NCBI GenBank assembly: GCA_903813345.2
Contig: CAIIXF020000012.1
Span: forward strand, 2,027,318-2,091,317
Direction of reading: 5' to 3'
DNA: 64,000 bases
DNA from: Owenia fusiformis
Taxonomy: Eukaryota > Annelida > Polychaeta > Sabellida > Oweniidae
Shown: positions 50,336 to 62,200 of the stretch, in pieces
Position numbering within the stretch: position 1 is the first letter of the stretch
How the letters are laid out: each line of letters opens with the position of its first letter
Position numbers and translations under genes: made by a program
The notes under the pieces: model-generated
What the model saw: only the letters and a program-made list of their open reading frames with translations
Told to the model about the DNA's origin: nothing
Database searches by the model: none

Positions 50336-50666
50336 ATGAGCAAGATCTCCATTTTGAAATCCAAAGAAACAAGACAGCAATGGAGGCGAAGCAATCGTAT
50401 TGTTCCATATAATGATGCTGAAGTTGAGGAGAAAGTGGAGGAGGTCACAATGGTGATAGACCTGAATGAGATACATGTATATGAATGGCCAGAGATAGAC
50501 TTTTCAAAATTTGGCAGAAATGGCTTTTACACAAAGGCTGACTGCACAATGGAAACTATCCTGAGTGATGATGTCTCCACTTTATGACCCAAAGTTTTCT
50601 CAACCTCAACAGGAAAAAGACAAGCGTCCCCTCCTTCAAAGAGCCCTGCATAGAATTGAAAAGAGA
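50336..50666 (+). pseudogene. Unrecognised gene fragment, 5' exon with a frame break
   Basis: A first frame from 50336 encodes MSKISILKSKETRQQWRRSN through DLNEIHVYEWPEIDFSKFGR and stops at 50587. A second frame, shifted by +1, opens at 50565 (MMSPLYDPKFSQ) and runs to a good donor AAGAGA|GTAAGT at 50666. Both look protein-like (mixed charge, few low-complexity runs), and the second joins in phase to 50827. I infer one ancestral exon broken by a small indel near 50565-50590, or two separate genes. I recognise no domain. Confidence 0.4.
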
Positions 50667-50826
50667 GTAAGTACTAATAAGTATGTCGTGAAAACCCCGA
50701 TATCAAAAATTATTGGTCATGTACTGACAAATACTATCCAAAGAATTAAACAAACATAAAAATGAATGACAAATACAAATTAAAAACGCTGCTAGGTGGA
50801 AAATGACATAAACATTTTGTTTCCAG

Positions 50827-50946
50827 GCAAGAGAGGCCAAATATGCTGTTTCTGCTGCATTGAGAATGAAATCAGAGAAGTTGGAGAACCAAGACAAAGG
50901 TTCCCAGCAGAAAACAAAGGATGACTCTGGCTTTACCTCATTTTAA
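50827..50946 (+). CDS. Unrecognised gene fragment, 3' exon
   Basis: Follows TTTCCAG. Encodes AREAKYAVSAALRMKSEKLE then NQDKGSQQKTKDDSGFTSF and TAA. It joins in phase 0 to the exon ending at 50666, giving a helical, charged C-terminus LLQRALHRIEKR-AREAKYAVSAALR. A coiled-coil or helical segment is plausible. Function unknown. Confidence 0.45.
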   Translation, partial: AREAKYAVSAALRMKSEKLENQDKGSQQKTKDDSGFTSF

Positions 50947-51099
50947 ACACAACTAACTTACAAACAAATCAGAGGGATGATGTACCCTAGTTCTGCAAGT
51001 GTGGTGGAGAATATATGCCTTGCATCAACCTTTGGCCTGTGCCATGATGAGCTACAGTGTATGTAGCTATGTAGCGATTAATACTATAGACCCTCTTTT

Positions 51100-51418
51100 C
51101 ACTGCTACCCACCTAATTACACAGACGAACGACCAATATCAGTGTAATATTGGCAATATTAATGCCGATCGTCAGTGTAAGAAAAGCGAGGGACTAAATA
51201 CGTGAATTGTGTCTTTGTTAACATATAAAACCTAAAACCATCGACACATTCTCAAACTAGACTATCTTCCTTAACTTCGAGCCAAATTATTATCCACAAC
51301 GTGACTTATAAGTAGGTGTAAATCGGGAAATAAAAAAATCTTACCGAAACCTAGTCCCGGAGGAAGTTCCGCCATGATACACCGACGATACGTCTGTGTA
51401 ATTAGGTGGGTAGCAGTG
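51100..51418. mobile_element. MITE, 319 bp, with perfect 28-bp ends and 5-bp target duplication
   Basis: The left end CACTGCTACCCACCTAATTA... is exactly inverted at the right end, ...TAATTAGGTGGGTAGCAGTG, over 28 bp. CTTTT flanks both sides (51095-51099 and 51419-51423). No coding. A 5-bp duplication is unlike the TA/TTAA families elsewhere in the window. Confidence 0.9.
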
Positions 51419-51759
51419 CTTTTACTCGTTGTATATTTCTAAATGTATACTATGCTCGGGTGTTTTTTAATAATGTTATGTATAAATTATAAATAATAAA
51501 TTGTAAATACATGTACATAATAAATTGTAAATATCTTCTAATATACACCAAATCTTGTTGTTTTCTTGTATGAGTTCATGAACTGACAAAATCTTAGATA
51601 AGTCCAAATATGTTTTCTGTTGCCAAGCAAATGCATCTTAGAATTGACTACTAATTTCACTTGTCTTGCATTTTTAAGGTTTAGCATGGGTTTACATTTT
51701 CTATAAATGCTTGGGATGCTGTATATAAATTAAACGACAATTTCAAAATATATAAGCTT

Positions 51760-51965
51760 ACATGTAGGTCGGGGAAAGGTTTTAATTTCATGATTCGTCG
51801 CTATACGATCAACTTCACATATATGGGTATATTTTAAGTCCCAAAACGGCTTAGTTTCAGAAATATCACAAATCTAAATTCAAAAATGACCGTTAACTCC
51901 ACACCAAACGCTCATTCCCGCCGCGCCAAATATTTCAAACGGGCCCATCCTGCATAGGGTGAGAG
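51760..51965. repeat. Dispersed repeat, inverse copy of ~57725-57985
   Basis: Shares CTTCACATATATGGGTATAT, CCCAAAACGGCTTA, ATATCACAAAT, AAAAATGACCG and ACGCTCATTCC with the inverse strand of 57725-57985. Confidence 0.75.
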
Positions 51966-52739
51966 TTTAAGATGTTTTCATGCAGAAAGTATAGGTAAAA
52001 ACTCAAAAGTGGCGTGAAAATGTCTTTTAATATACAAATCTGTATGAATATAATATGATAGAAATAATAAAATCATACCATGAAACTCATAAAACGTGTG
52101 ACTTCTTACATGATTAATAGCCACACTCTTTCTCATTAGCGCATGTGTATATATAGTAGTACCCCTAAGAAACAATTAATTAACTCAATCATTAAAAGCT
52201 AGATTCACATCAAAGTTCTCGCAATATCAAATGTGAAATAATTAAATCATGATCTATATGAGCATATTGTGATTTGTTTTGCTTTTCAAAAACTGCCATT
52301 TTGTTTCACTTTTATTAGCTTTGATATCCAATGCCTGAGCGGTACCTAAAATAATGGTAATCCCATACAATCCTTGGTCAAATCATTTGTCTTGGTTTAT
52401 TCACAGTAAGAGGAGGGAAAGCCCCAGAGCTTTAGCGATGACTGACATACGTCTCTTGCGTACCACCTTCGTGTGCGCAAATTATCACCAGTATATAATA
52501 TTGTCGGACCTGGCCAAAATCTGGTAGTGTGGTTGTGGTCGGGTCACGAACAATTTATTTATTATTGGATTCTCACTGGTCTTATGTGGGCGCAGACCTG
52601 GTTTGGTGGTACTGCTTTCACTGAAAGGGACGGTGGTTACACATATGCATACAAAATTCAGATATACAGTTTTTATAATTTATTAACACTATAATTTTGA
52701 AAACAAATTAAACACAAATGTCCATGTAATAATTAACTC

Positions 52740-53700
52740 TGAGTTGTCTTGTTGCTCTTCTCCCGTTGTACTCTACTCTTTATTCTGTTTTGGTTTCGTC
52801 TCTGCTATCTGCTGTGCTTTATGTTCGACTCTGTTCTGCTTACTCTTGACTCTGTTTTGCTTTACTCTGTTCTGCCCCTGTTTACTCTTTACTCCGTTCT
52901 GCTCTGCTCTGCTTACTCTTTACTCCTCTCTGCTCTGCTTTGCTTACTTTTTACTCCTCTCTGCTCTGCTTACTCTTTACTCCTTTCAGCTCTGCTCTGC
53001 TTACTCTTTACTCCTATCTGCCCTGCTAATTCAGGATTCTGCTCTGCTTACTCTTTACTCCTTTCTGCTCTGCTCTGCTTACTCTTTACTCCTATCTGCC
53101 CTGCTTACTCAGGATTCTGCTCTGCTTACTCTTTACTCCTATCTGCCCTGCTTACTCAGGATTCTGCTCTGCTTACTCTTTACTCCTATCTGCCCTGCTT
53201 ATTCAGGATTCTGCTCTGCTTACTCTTTACTCCTTTCCGCTCTGCTCTGCTTACTCTTTACTCCTATCTGCCCTGCTTACTCAGGATTCTGCTCTGCTTA
53301 CTCTTTACTCCTTTCTGCCCTGCTTACTCTTTATTCCTTTCTGTTCTGCTCTGCTTACTCTTTACTCCTATCTGCTCTGCACTGCTTACTCTTTACTCCT
53401 ATCTGCAATGCTTACTCAGGATTCTGCTCTGGTTACTCTTTATTCCGCTCTGCTCTGTTTTATTCTCTATTCTGCTCTGGTTACTCAGGATTACTCTTCT
53501 TCAGCCCGAGTTACTCTTCTTTACTCTTCGCCGCTCTGCTGTGTTCTCTCCTCTGTTCTGGTTACTCAGGCTTACTCTTCTTCAGCCCGAGTTACTCTTC
53601 TTTACTCTTCGCCGCTCTGCTGTGCTCTCTCCTCTGTTCTGGTTACTCAGGATTACTCTTCTTCAGCCCGAGTTACTCTTCTTTACTCCCGACCACGGTT
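52740..53700. repeat. Pyrimidine-rich satellite (CTGCTTACTCTTTACTCC)
   Basis: Built from TCTGCTTACTCTTTACTCCT and CCTGCTTACTCAGGATTCTG words in higher-order units of about 50-65 bp, changing near 53460 to 116-bp units with CTTCTTCAGCCCGAGTTACT. Because one strand is almost all C and T, three plus frames stay open for hundreds of codons (52744-53757, 52749-53732, 53408-53953). They read as Leu/Ser/Tyr/Cys repeats and are not genes. Confidence 0.93.
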
Positions 53701-53716
53701 CTTTACTCCTCGTTCT

Positions 53717-54007
53717 CACAGATTACTCTTAGCTTACTCTCTGGTAGTTCTGCCTAGAGTAACAAGTACTCTAAGCTCACTGGTAGATACTGTAAGGCCA
53801 ATGAGTAAACGTGATTTAGTCGTCTGTCATCTGCTAAGGTTTTACTCCCGCTATTCTTCTTTACTCCTAGCCACTGCCATTTACTCCTCTGGTCCAGGTT
53901 ACTCTCCGAACTCACAGATTACTCTTGGCTTACTCTCTGGTAGTTCTGCTTAGAGTAACAAGTACTCTGAGCTCACTGGTAGATACCGTAAGGCCAAGGA
54001 GTAAACG
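53717..54007. repeat. Direct duplication, ~94-bp unit, spacing 196
   Basis: CACAGATTACTCTT(A/G)GCTTA through ACTCT(A/G)AGCTCACTGGTAGA and AAGGCCAA(T/G)GAGTAAACGTG occurs at 53717 and 53913. Confidence 0.9.
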
Positions 54008-54024
54008 TGAGATTAGATTTGAAC

Positions 54025-54096
54025 TACACGTGGACCGGAAGTCATCCAAGATGGCGGAATTACACGTGGACCGGAAGTCATCCAAGATGGCGGAAT
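54025..54096. promoter_or_regulatory. Perfect 36-bp tandem repeat with E-box, ETS and YY1 motifs
   Basis: Each unit contains CACGTG (E-box), then CCGGAAGT (ETS core), then AAGATGGCGG (YY1 core). This combination is typical of TATA-less housekeeping promoters in animals. Two identical copies. No adjacent gene start is evident, so a promoter role is inference. Confidence 0.5.
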
Positions 54097-55253
54097 TACA
54101 AAGGATTGTGGGAACTGTATGATGCAACCGCCAACATCAACGCTGAATTACAAAGAATCAAGTTAAAACCTTTCAATTCTATCACAAAAAGGAATTATAA
54201 AACTAGATTAACACTCACAAACTCTGATAAACGTCCGCTAAGCGCCTCTAGACTGCAGTCTCCCTAGCAGCTCTCCCTGGACGTCAATAACATCTCTGGC
54301 CAAATGGCTAAATATCCACGTGTCACTGTCTGTTTCAGCCACAAACAGTGTGGAATAATCCAATAAACTCCGTCCGTCACTTGGTTAAACTCTATCCTCC
54401 TTTTGAGAGTTCAACACTCCTTGAATTGACATCAATTCCACCAGGAAAATCACAATCTTCCATCAACTTCTTGAGCCAGCTTCTGTAAATGACACTACAG
54501 GTCCTTACACTTCAACTAGGCCTACTCCAGCCAGACTCACATCAGGTGTTCAGATCATGTGCTATCTCAACCCACTAATGAGATGCATAAGGAAGCGATC
54601 TGATTGGCTACAGCTGGACTGAGCTGGTGTGTTTACTCCATTTGGTGATGCATTGTGGGAAATCACCATAGCAATGTCAATCAAGTAGCCTCTAATTCCT
54701 GGTGACTCATAACCATGTGGCCTATTTCTCCTATGGGTTGACCAATTCCAGGGCAAGGGTTCCCGCACAAGCAAAGAGTAAGGTTACTCTTACTCTTACT
54801 CCCAGCTTACTCCTTGAGTTTATGGTTACTCCTAAGTTACTCTTTGAGATTTGCACTTACTCTTAGTTTACTCTTAGCACATGAAGTGTTACTGACATAT
54901 AAAAACAAACTTCTTACTTGACCAAAGATTATTACATTTTAATTAAAATAAAAAATAAGTGGGGAATTTCTAAATTTCCCACAATATTCTAACAAAGCGC
55001 GTCGTCGTGATGTTTTAATCGATGTCACCATAATCCTGACCTTACATATTTCTTTATCTTAATGTAAAGAAACAAGCTATGATATTGGTTAATACGCCAG
55101 AAATCAACATAATATTATTCGAAGCGTTATAAGAAAATTTTGAATCCGCCATTTTTGTTTATCGATTTGGACCAATCAGAGGTGTATGTCATCTCAATAC
55201 AGGTTTACATTATAAGCGTATGTCATATTTGAACTCTGGTGTTAATCCCCCTC
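54097..55253. other. No gene recognised; right part of the 2.85-kb element
   Basis: TTACTC satellite words resume at 54775-54885. Otherwise plain sequence; the last ~75 bases are shared with 49409-49475 in inverse orientation. Confidence 0.45.
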
Positions 55254-55254
55254 T

Positions 55255-56118
55255 GTTCACGGTGTTATCAATGTTTACATCTACCATTCCGTTCATTTGA
55301 ATTTTCCAAAAAATAATTCCGCCAAACAGACAGTGAACCTAATGGTTCGGGCATTAAAAGGCAGTATCACCTCAAAAGGAAAATTAAGTGGTCATTGGTT
55401 TCCTCATAAATGTGATTTTTCAACATATCTCACTGATTAAAACTAGTGCTTTATAGTAACATATATGTTACCAATTGTAGGCCTTCGGTTGTTACACTTA
55501 TCGTTATGGTTAGGGGTACATTTCCTGTTAATGATGTATTCTGGATTCAAAAACCACTGATTACATTCCTGGGTCTAGTTTACCTCCGAGGTCCCTTCCC
55601 CATGAAACCTCACGTTCATAAAAGAAACAGTGGGATACTTTCTTTGATTAAAACCATCAAAGAACGGGGTAGATCAATAATTATAGAGTAATTCAATAAA
55701 AATGATACGAATTTCAATTAATTTACGTACATTGGCGTCGCAAGGCAAAAGGCATGTGAGGAAATTGCCTCACTAAAATTTTACAGAATATAATTATTAA
55801 TTTTAGACGTTTTTTTTAAAAAAAACTTTGAAAACAATGTAATATCATTTAATAGTGTTATTCTGATTTTAATTCGAATTTACCTCGTCAAATTTGAGAT
55901 CTCGGCTGCCCCCCCCCCCTTACGTAAATAGTAAATACAATATGAATATGTGGCATGCTTATTGAACTACCCTGTAGTTCCATCCTGGACTCTCATAAAT
56001 TAAAACAGACGCATTTAATGTGTTATTTGCTAATGTGTCAAAGTACACAGCAAAGTCGCAGTGATTATGTAGGATTTGCTAAGCTTCATTTGATAATTTT
56101 TTACTTGCGACTGGCGGG
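55255..56118. other. 5' flank of the receptor gene, no feature seen
   Basis: The only notable item is a C run near 55910-55919. I could not place a promoter; the first coding exon starts at 56119. Confidence 0.35.
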
Positions 56119-56239
56119 ATGGAGTCATCTTTAACGGTGTTTAGTCTAACAGGACTATGGCGACTAGTGATTATGTTCCAGGCTAATTCAGTGGTGAATG
56201 GGGTGAATATAAAACTAGGTCTTTTGCTACCTAGAGAAG
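56119..56239 (+). CDS. Receptor exon 1 (signal peptide and first strand)
   Basis: ATG to donor GAAG|GTAAGT. Encodes MESSLTVFSLTGLWRLVIMF through NIKLGLLLPRE plus one base. IKLGLLLP is the first beta strand typical of ANF_receptor domains. This is the first ATG of the frame, and the hydrophobic stretch fits a signal peptide. Confidence 0.85.
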
Positions 56240-59200
56240 GTAAGTTAATCCAACATTGTTTCAGGATTTCACAATGAGCAATCGATAAAAATCTTACAGG
56301 TTCTTTTTATAAAGTTTACGTCAGGTAGGTTTATGTGACGTAACCTGTTAGCTTACGTTATGTAAAATTTGAGTTAATTTGTAGAATTTGAGTTAATAGG
56401 CCGCAATTTCAATTGTCTGTATATTGAAGAATAAATTGTTAGGAGAAAACTGAAACGTAAAACCAGGGCAATATTTCCATTACAATCCAAAATGATATCT
56501 GAAATAGATATACAGGGCGTATAAAAAAACGCAACAAGTAGTTATCTCGTAAAATCACAAAACTAGTGATGACTACATCAATTTCATTTAATGTACCATA
56601 AAGCCACGTCTCTCCTCTTTGCAATGATAAGTCATTCATTCACATTTGGTAATGGTTGAGTGAGAAATCCTTCCATTTGCACAGTGGGTCAAAATCGGCT
56701 CTGCGCCAAGTTTCAGATATTGAAAAAATCAGTGCAAGGGTTAAGTGCCAATGGAAGTTCCCCTGACTTGGATTGTTGTGACTTTTTCTTTTGGAGCTAT
56801 CTCAGGAGCATCTGTGCTCACAATTCCTCCTCCAGATATTGCAAAATCTCGAGAAAGATTTTCCCATGGGCTGCTTTTCTTTGCTTTAACCCACACATGA
56901 TTCAGGGCTGAACCATGCATGACGTAGACAGATGAGTGCATCTTTATGTGCAAGGAAGTGGTGGCAATTTGGAGGGGTATAGGATGTTTTCTTGCAAGAG
57001 TATGAGTATGAACACTTTACTGTCTATGCCATACCTGTCACACCTTCTTACAATAGCCCCTATGCCCCTTGTACTGACTTTTGCAATGTTTTAAACTTGG
57101 GTCCGAGCTGAAATTTGCTCCACTTTGCAAAATTAATGATTATTCGACCAGAGATGACTCCCTGTGAATGGATGATATTCCATTACAAAGAGGAGTAATT
57201 TGGCTTTTGGTACATGGAATTAAGAGGATGCATTCAGCATTGGTTTTATGTTTTCGTCCAATATTGCATCGGGCTCCGTACACTGACTTTTGCAATGTTT
57301 ATAACTTGGCCCGAAGCTAATTTTGGCCCAGTTTGCAAATGGATTGATTACTCGCCCAACCATGACCAAATATCAATAAATGATATATCATTGTAAAGAG
57401 GAGACACATGGCTTTATGGTGCATTGAATGAAATCAATGCTGTTATCACTGGTTTTGTGCTTTTCCAAGATAACAATCTGTTGCGTTTTTTTGATACGCA
57501 CTGTACAGGGTGGGCCAAAAAATGTTACCGATTGTAAGACTTTTAAAGATTTTTAAGATTCATGATGCAGAAATGTCCGTGTTCATATTAATAAGATTGA
57601 AAAAAAGGTAGGTAAGCGAATTAACATAAAACAACTCGTGTTTTTACGAGGCAGTTCTATTTCCAAAACGTTGTAACTTTTGTTTAAGATTGTTTTAGCT
57701 TTCGAGAGGCGGGCTTTCATTTTTCAGGGGAACACGAAATCACTCATTTTTTCAACAATTTTCCAAAAATACCAATTTTGTCTAAAACAATGCCAATATT
57801 TGTTTTGACCAAATGTGTGCAATATTTTCACACGAACCCACACTCTGTGCAGACGGACATATTTGGTACGGCAGGAATGAGCGTTTCGTGCGGATCCGGT
57901 CATTTTTGAATTTGAATTTGTGATATTACTGAAAGTAAGTCGTTTTGGGTCTTCAAATATACCCATATATGTGAGGTTGACACCTTATATCAGAGGCACC
58001 TGGGAAAGCACGAAATTAACTTTACAATTGCTTGTGTTCTAGGATTACAGGGCTATTTGGGTTTTGAGACAAATGCAGCCGCGACAACAATGGCCATCGA
58101 CAAATGCAGATCCGATGGACTGATGGACGGGCACAATATCACGTAAGGCTTAGATTTTCTAATGATTCCTTTATTTTAGGGCTACAAAGTTATATAGGCT
58201 ATGAAACGAACGCTGCAGCAGCGACGATGGCATTGGAACAGTGTGCCAAGGACGGTCTCCTCGAAGGGCATAATATCACGTAAGATGAAGTTAACTTTGA
58301 TTGGACCAACCTTCGAGCACGTGGGTATTACATGTACGTGAGAAGTGAATACATACTATGATCCCATTCTAGAAGGATGTCCATGATTCAATAAGCACAA
58401 TAAAAATACATACCTATAATATGACGAATTTTTAAAAGATACATTTGACACTTTGATGACATTCCCTAGATATCCTGTTAAATGCACAATTAGATGGAAC
58501 CTAAAGTAAAGTGATGTATGTTCTTTAAGTTGGCCATCATCTTAAGGTCAGGGTGCATGATGGGAAATTTTCTGCATTCCTCAATTGAGTCACATGTTAT
58601 TTTTCAAACAAGAATCACTCCTTCCCCACATTGTCTATATCTTCCAGTTTTGCACAAAGAGTGCACTTATGTGCCTAGATAAGACTTGTGAGAAGAATGT
58701 TTTGATAAAGTGTATAAAAAACAAGAAAATTCAGTGAAAAAAATCAGAAAATTTTCAGAAATTTTTTTCACTGAATTTTCTCAACATGCACCCTGTCCTT
58801 AATTTAGGATTTTGTATCGAGACACAAAATGCACGGAGAAATACGGACTCGGGATGGCAGTTGAGTTGTACATGGATGAACACGTTGATGCCTTCATTGG
58901 ACCTGCTTGCTCGGAAGGTAAGGTTTTTGAATCATGTCGACCTTCATGTAAGTTCACTATTGGCAGTTGTATGGTTATTGTTTCTTTTTTGCCAGGGCCA
59001 GAGGAATGATAGGCTAAGAGAAACGGTAAAAAGTGATTCAATCTGACGCCAAATTAAATTAGTTTGTTCAATACGTTTTTTGTGTAGATTCTTCGTAACT
59101 TTTGAGTACCCCCTTCAATATTTTACATAACTAATTGCTTTTCTTGAGTTCAGTTCTGTTTGATTCCAGCGACGATACCAGTCGGCCATCTTGCTGCCTT

Positions 59201-62200
59201 CTGGAACGTTCCATTATTCGCACACGCATCCAGTGACCCGAGCCTGGCAGACAAAGTGCGATTTAACACTGTTGTTAGGGTACTGCCACCATACAACAAG
59301 ATGGGGAGTGCATTTGTTGAACTTTTCAAATATTATGGTTGGAACCGATGTGTCATGTTGTACACAAGAACATACAACATGATCAGCTTTGCAGCCAGGT
59401 AGGTTACGCATGCGCAGACCGAATACGAACTGTGAAAGTGGGCCTAGTTCCGCATTTTTAGAAAAAATGAAAAAGAAATCTACCACTGATGCCATCTTTA
59501 TATAAGCCTAAACCTATGCTTTTTGATGATATAGATCCGTTGAGAAAAAGTTCCGAGAGAACAACGTCACCCTCGCCGATACCATCGATGTGGAGGTGGT
59601 ATCTAATAGCGATATTGATGGAGCACTAGAAAGATTCCAGCATAGGGGCCGAAGTTAGTTTTGCACTTTACATATCCAAATGAATAAATATAAAATAATG
59701 AAATGAAAATAATAAATGGTGCACTAAATATTCAGGTTGATAGAAAATTTCAAAATGGTTAAAATACTAGCATACGTGTTGCATAAAGACAAAGCAATAT
59801 TAAACTGATTGAATTTGAGTTCGGGCCTTCGTGCAAAATTAGCTTATTTGTCAAATTAATGAAGGCGCCCTTGTCTAAAATTATAATGAAGCATCGGATG
59901 CAATCCTATTTCACAAAACTGAGGAATACCCCAGAATCCATAGATCAACTTATTTGCAGAACTTCTTCATCTTTACACAAACATATGTTCAGGGTATTTC
60001 CTCCTGTTCATCTTTCCTTTAAAGGGACCCAACACCTTACAAAACTTCTTAACGGAAAGGAATAAGGGAAAATGCTTGCCGGATTCTGAATCTGTGTATT
60101 TTTTAATGATTTTTCACCGTCTTAGAATTTGCATTGTTTTCCAATTAGAAAAATGAGTAAACATGAATAGCTCGAAATCTAACCGTGAGATTTTGTTTTA
60201 AAAAATCATGGATATCAAGGTTAAATATAGCTATACAATAAACATAAAAAAGCAATGCTTGGACTCTTCATATTCACACAAAAAATTAATTAGTAAATGA
60301 GGTTTGATATTTGTGAGAATAAGTTGTACGAGTCGCAATGCTCTACAAACACCAGACTACAGGGTGGATTAGGATCAATGACACACATAAGAATTAATTT
60401 AAAAATATTTCATGATAATTATCTCAAACAAAAGCAGTTAGCGAAGGATACATTTCATTACACTCAATAAATAGTTATCACTTTTGACTATATATACATA
60501 TCTCATGGGAGTGTATTTCCATCTGCTCAAGATATCATATTTTAGCTTCGAAAATCACAATCGTTGGATAATACATTTGTCTCAGAATGATAGGCCACCC
60601 TGTAGCAATGTAGCTTTCACTTGAAGTGTACCCTTGATAATAATGAACTTACTTTCAAATTGGTCTTGCTTTTGTGGTGTATGTGGCTTTTTAGCAAATC
60701 TGCCACGCTCATTTCTTTCCAGAACCATCTTGTTCACATGTAACACTAGGCTATACGCGCATGTATAGACAGATGACATAGATATACATATAAATTATAT
60801 ATTGCACCTATATTTACTTACATGGGAATATTCCCTTTGGAAAAATGCAAATGCATGAACATATATTTTCATCTTATATATGACTTCAAGCTAACATATT
60901 ATTTCATATTTATATTTTCATAGTTAGTCTAACATAAATAATAGATCCATGAGAACAATATTCTTTGTTTTCTTAAAAATTGATGGGTTTACTGTGAATT
61001 CAATAAATTACAATTTGCAAGGGGTAAGTATACTGTATGACCTTAGTTGCAAAGTACTGTTTATATATGCAGCTCAACAGCATAAAATATGTTGAATGAA
61101 GCATATGGTATGGATTAGTCGTGTGACACACAAACTGACCAATACATGAGGGTATTAGCTACTTTTCACAGAAACCAAAGGAGGACAGTGCTTTTATTTC
61201 AACTGGGAGCTTACCTCCACACGACTGATCATGTGACCATGGTGGTGGGTCCCTTTAAGTCACTATTATCAAAAATTATAATAATGCTTCAAATACAACA
61301 TTCCACAAGACTGAGGAATACCCCAGAACCTCATCTTTACATAAAGATATGAGAAGTTCGTCAAAGAATTCTGGGGGATCTCCTCCTCTTCTTCTTTCCT
61401 TCTAGTCATCATTGTGCTCCTTGAGGCTGATGATATCCGGCGTGTCATGGTCCGCGCGAGGAAGATGGGAATGACAAACGGACAGTACGTGTTTGTTAGT
61501 TCTCTCAACATAGGTAAGCTTTTGCCCTAAAATGGGCTCTTTGATAATAGACCCTTTTTCAAAAATGCGCCTCGTTTCTAAGGAAACATGCCTATATGAA
61601 ATATTGTAAGTCTAAATGTTTTTCTCCCTCCGAACCGAGTTCTTATCTAGGGACAGTACCGATACAGGGTGGGCAATAAAAAATGGGACATTTTTATCGC
61701 ATGGGAATTCAATGAGGTTTAACGTAGTCATAAAATTGAGATTTGCCCAATTCACTAAATACTAACAATGAAGAAATCATGCATGAAACTTCTAGGCTGA
61801 TACTATACAAATGATGTTCAATGTGCCTTCTTTAATACTGGACCTAGAAAAAGCACATAAAAACGTAAAATATTCTGAAATTTCAAACGCTGTTAGGCCA
61901 CGTGTCTTGTGGCAAGCAAAGGCATTCGTTCAGTGTTTGACTTAAAATTCTAATCATACACTCATCAACGTTATACTCCATAACGTTCATGACATTTAGT
62001 TCAAGTGTGTCCCATTTTGTCCCGCTTTGTATATTTGTTTAATATAGTATTGCATGAAACCTCTAAGCTGATACTGTTGGGGTTTTCTTTAATTCATGAA
62101 CACTCGTGAACATGATATAGAGGCCATTCTTGCTTTTGCTTCCCCGTTGTTCAATTAACAAAACAGAAATATTCTAGGGGTTTTGATTCATTATTTTGTG

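Larger units (their letters stand above)
52409..55254. mobile_element. Inverted-repeat element, 2.85 kb (AGAGGGGGAAACCCC family)
   Basis: The left end AGAGGAGGGAAAGCCCCAGA, followed by GATGACTGACATACG, is mirrored by the right end TCTGGTGTTAATCCCCCTCT, preceded by GCGTATGTCAT. The ends match those of the 222-bp element at 49409. The interior is mostly pyrimidine satellite; no transposase is visible. Target duplication not clear. Confidence 0.65.

Noticed and set aside
52744-53757. Three long overlapping open frames read as Leu/Ser/Cys-rich proteins
   Set aside because: They arise from a pyrimidine-only satellite that lacks stop codons in every plus frame; there is no domain, no codon structure and no splice context.
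59214-59495. Minus-strand 93-codon frame
   Set aside because: It is the shadow of receptor exon 4, which has strong family matches on the plus strand.
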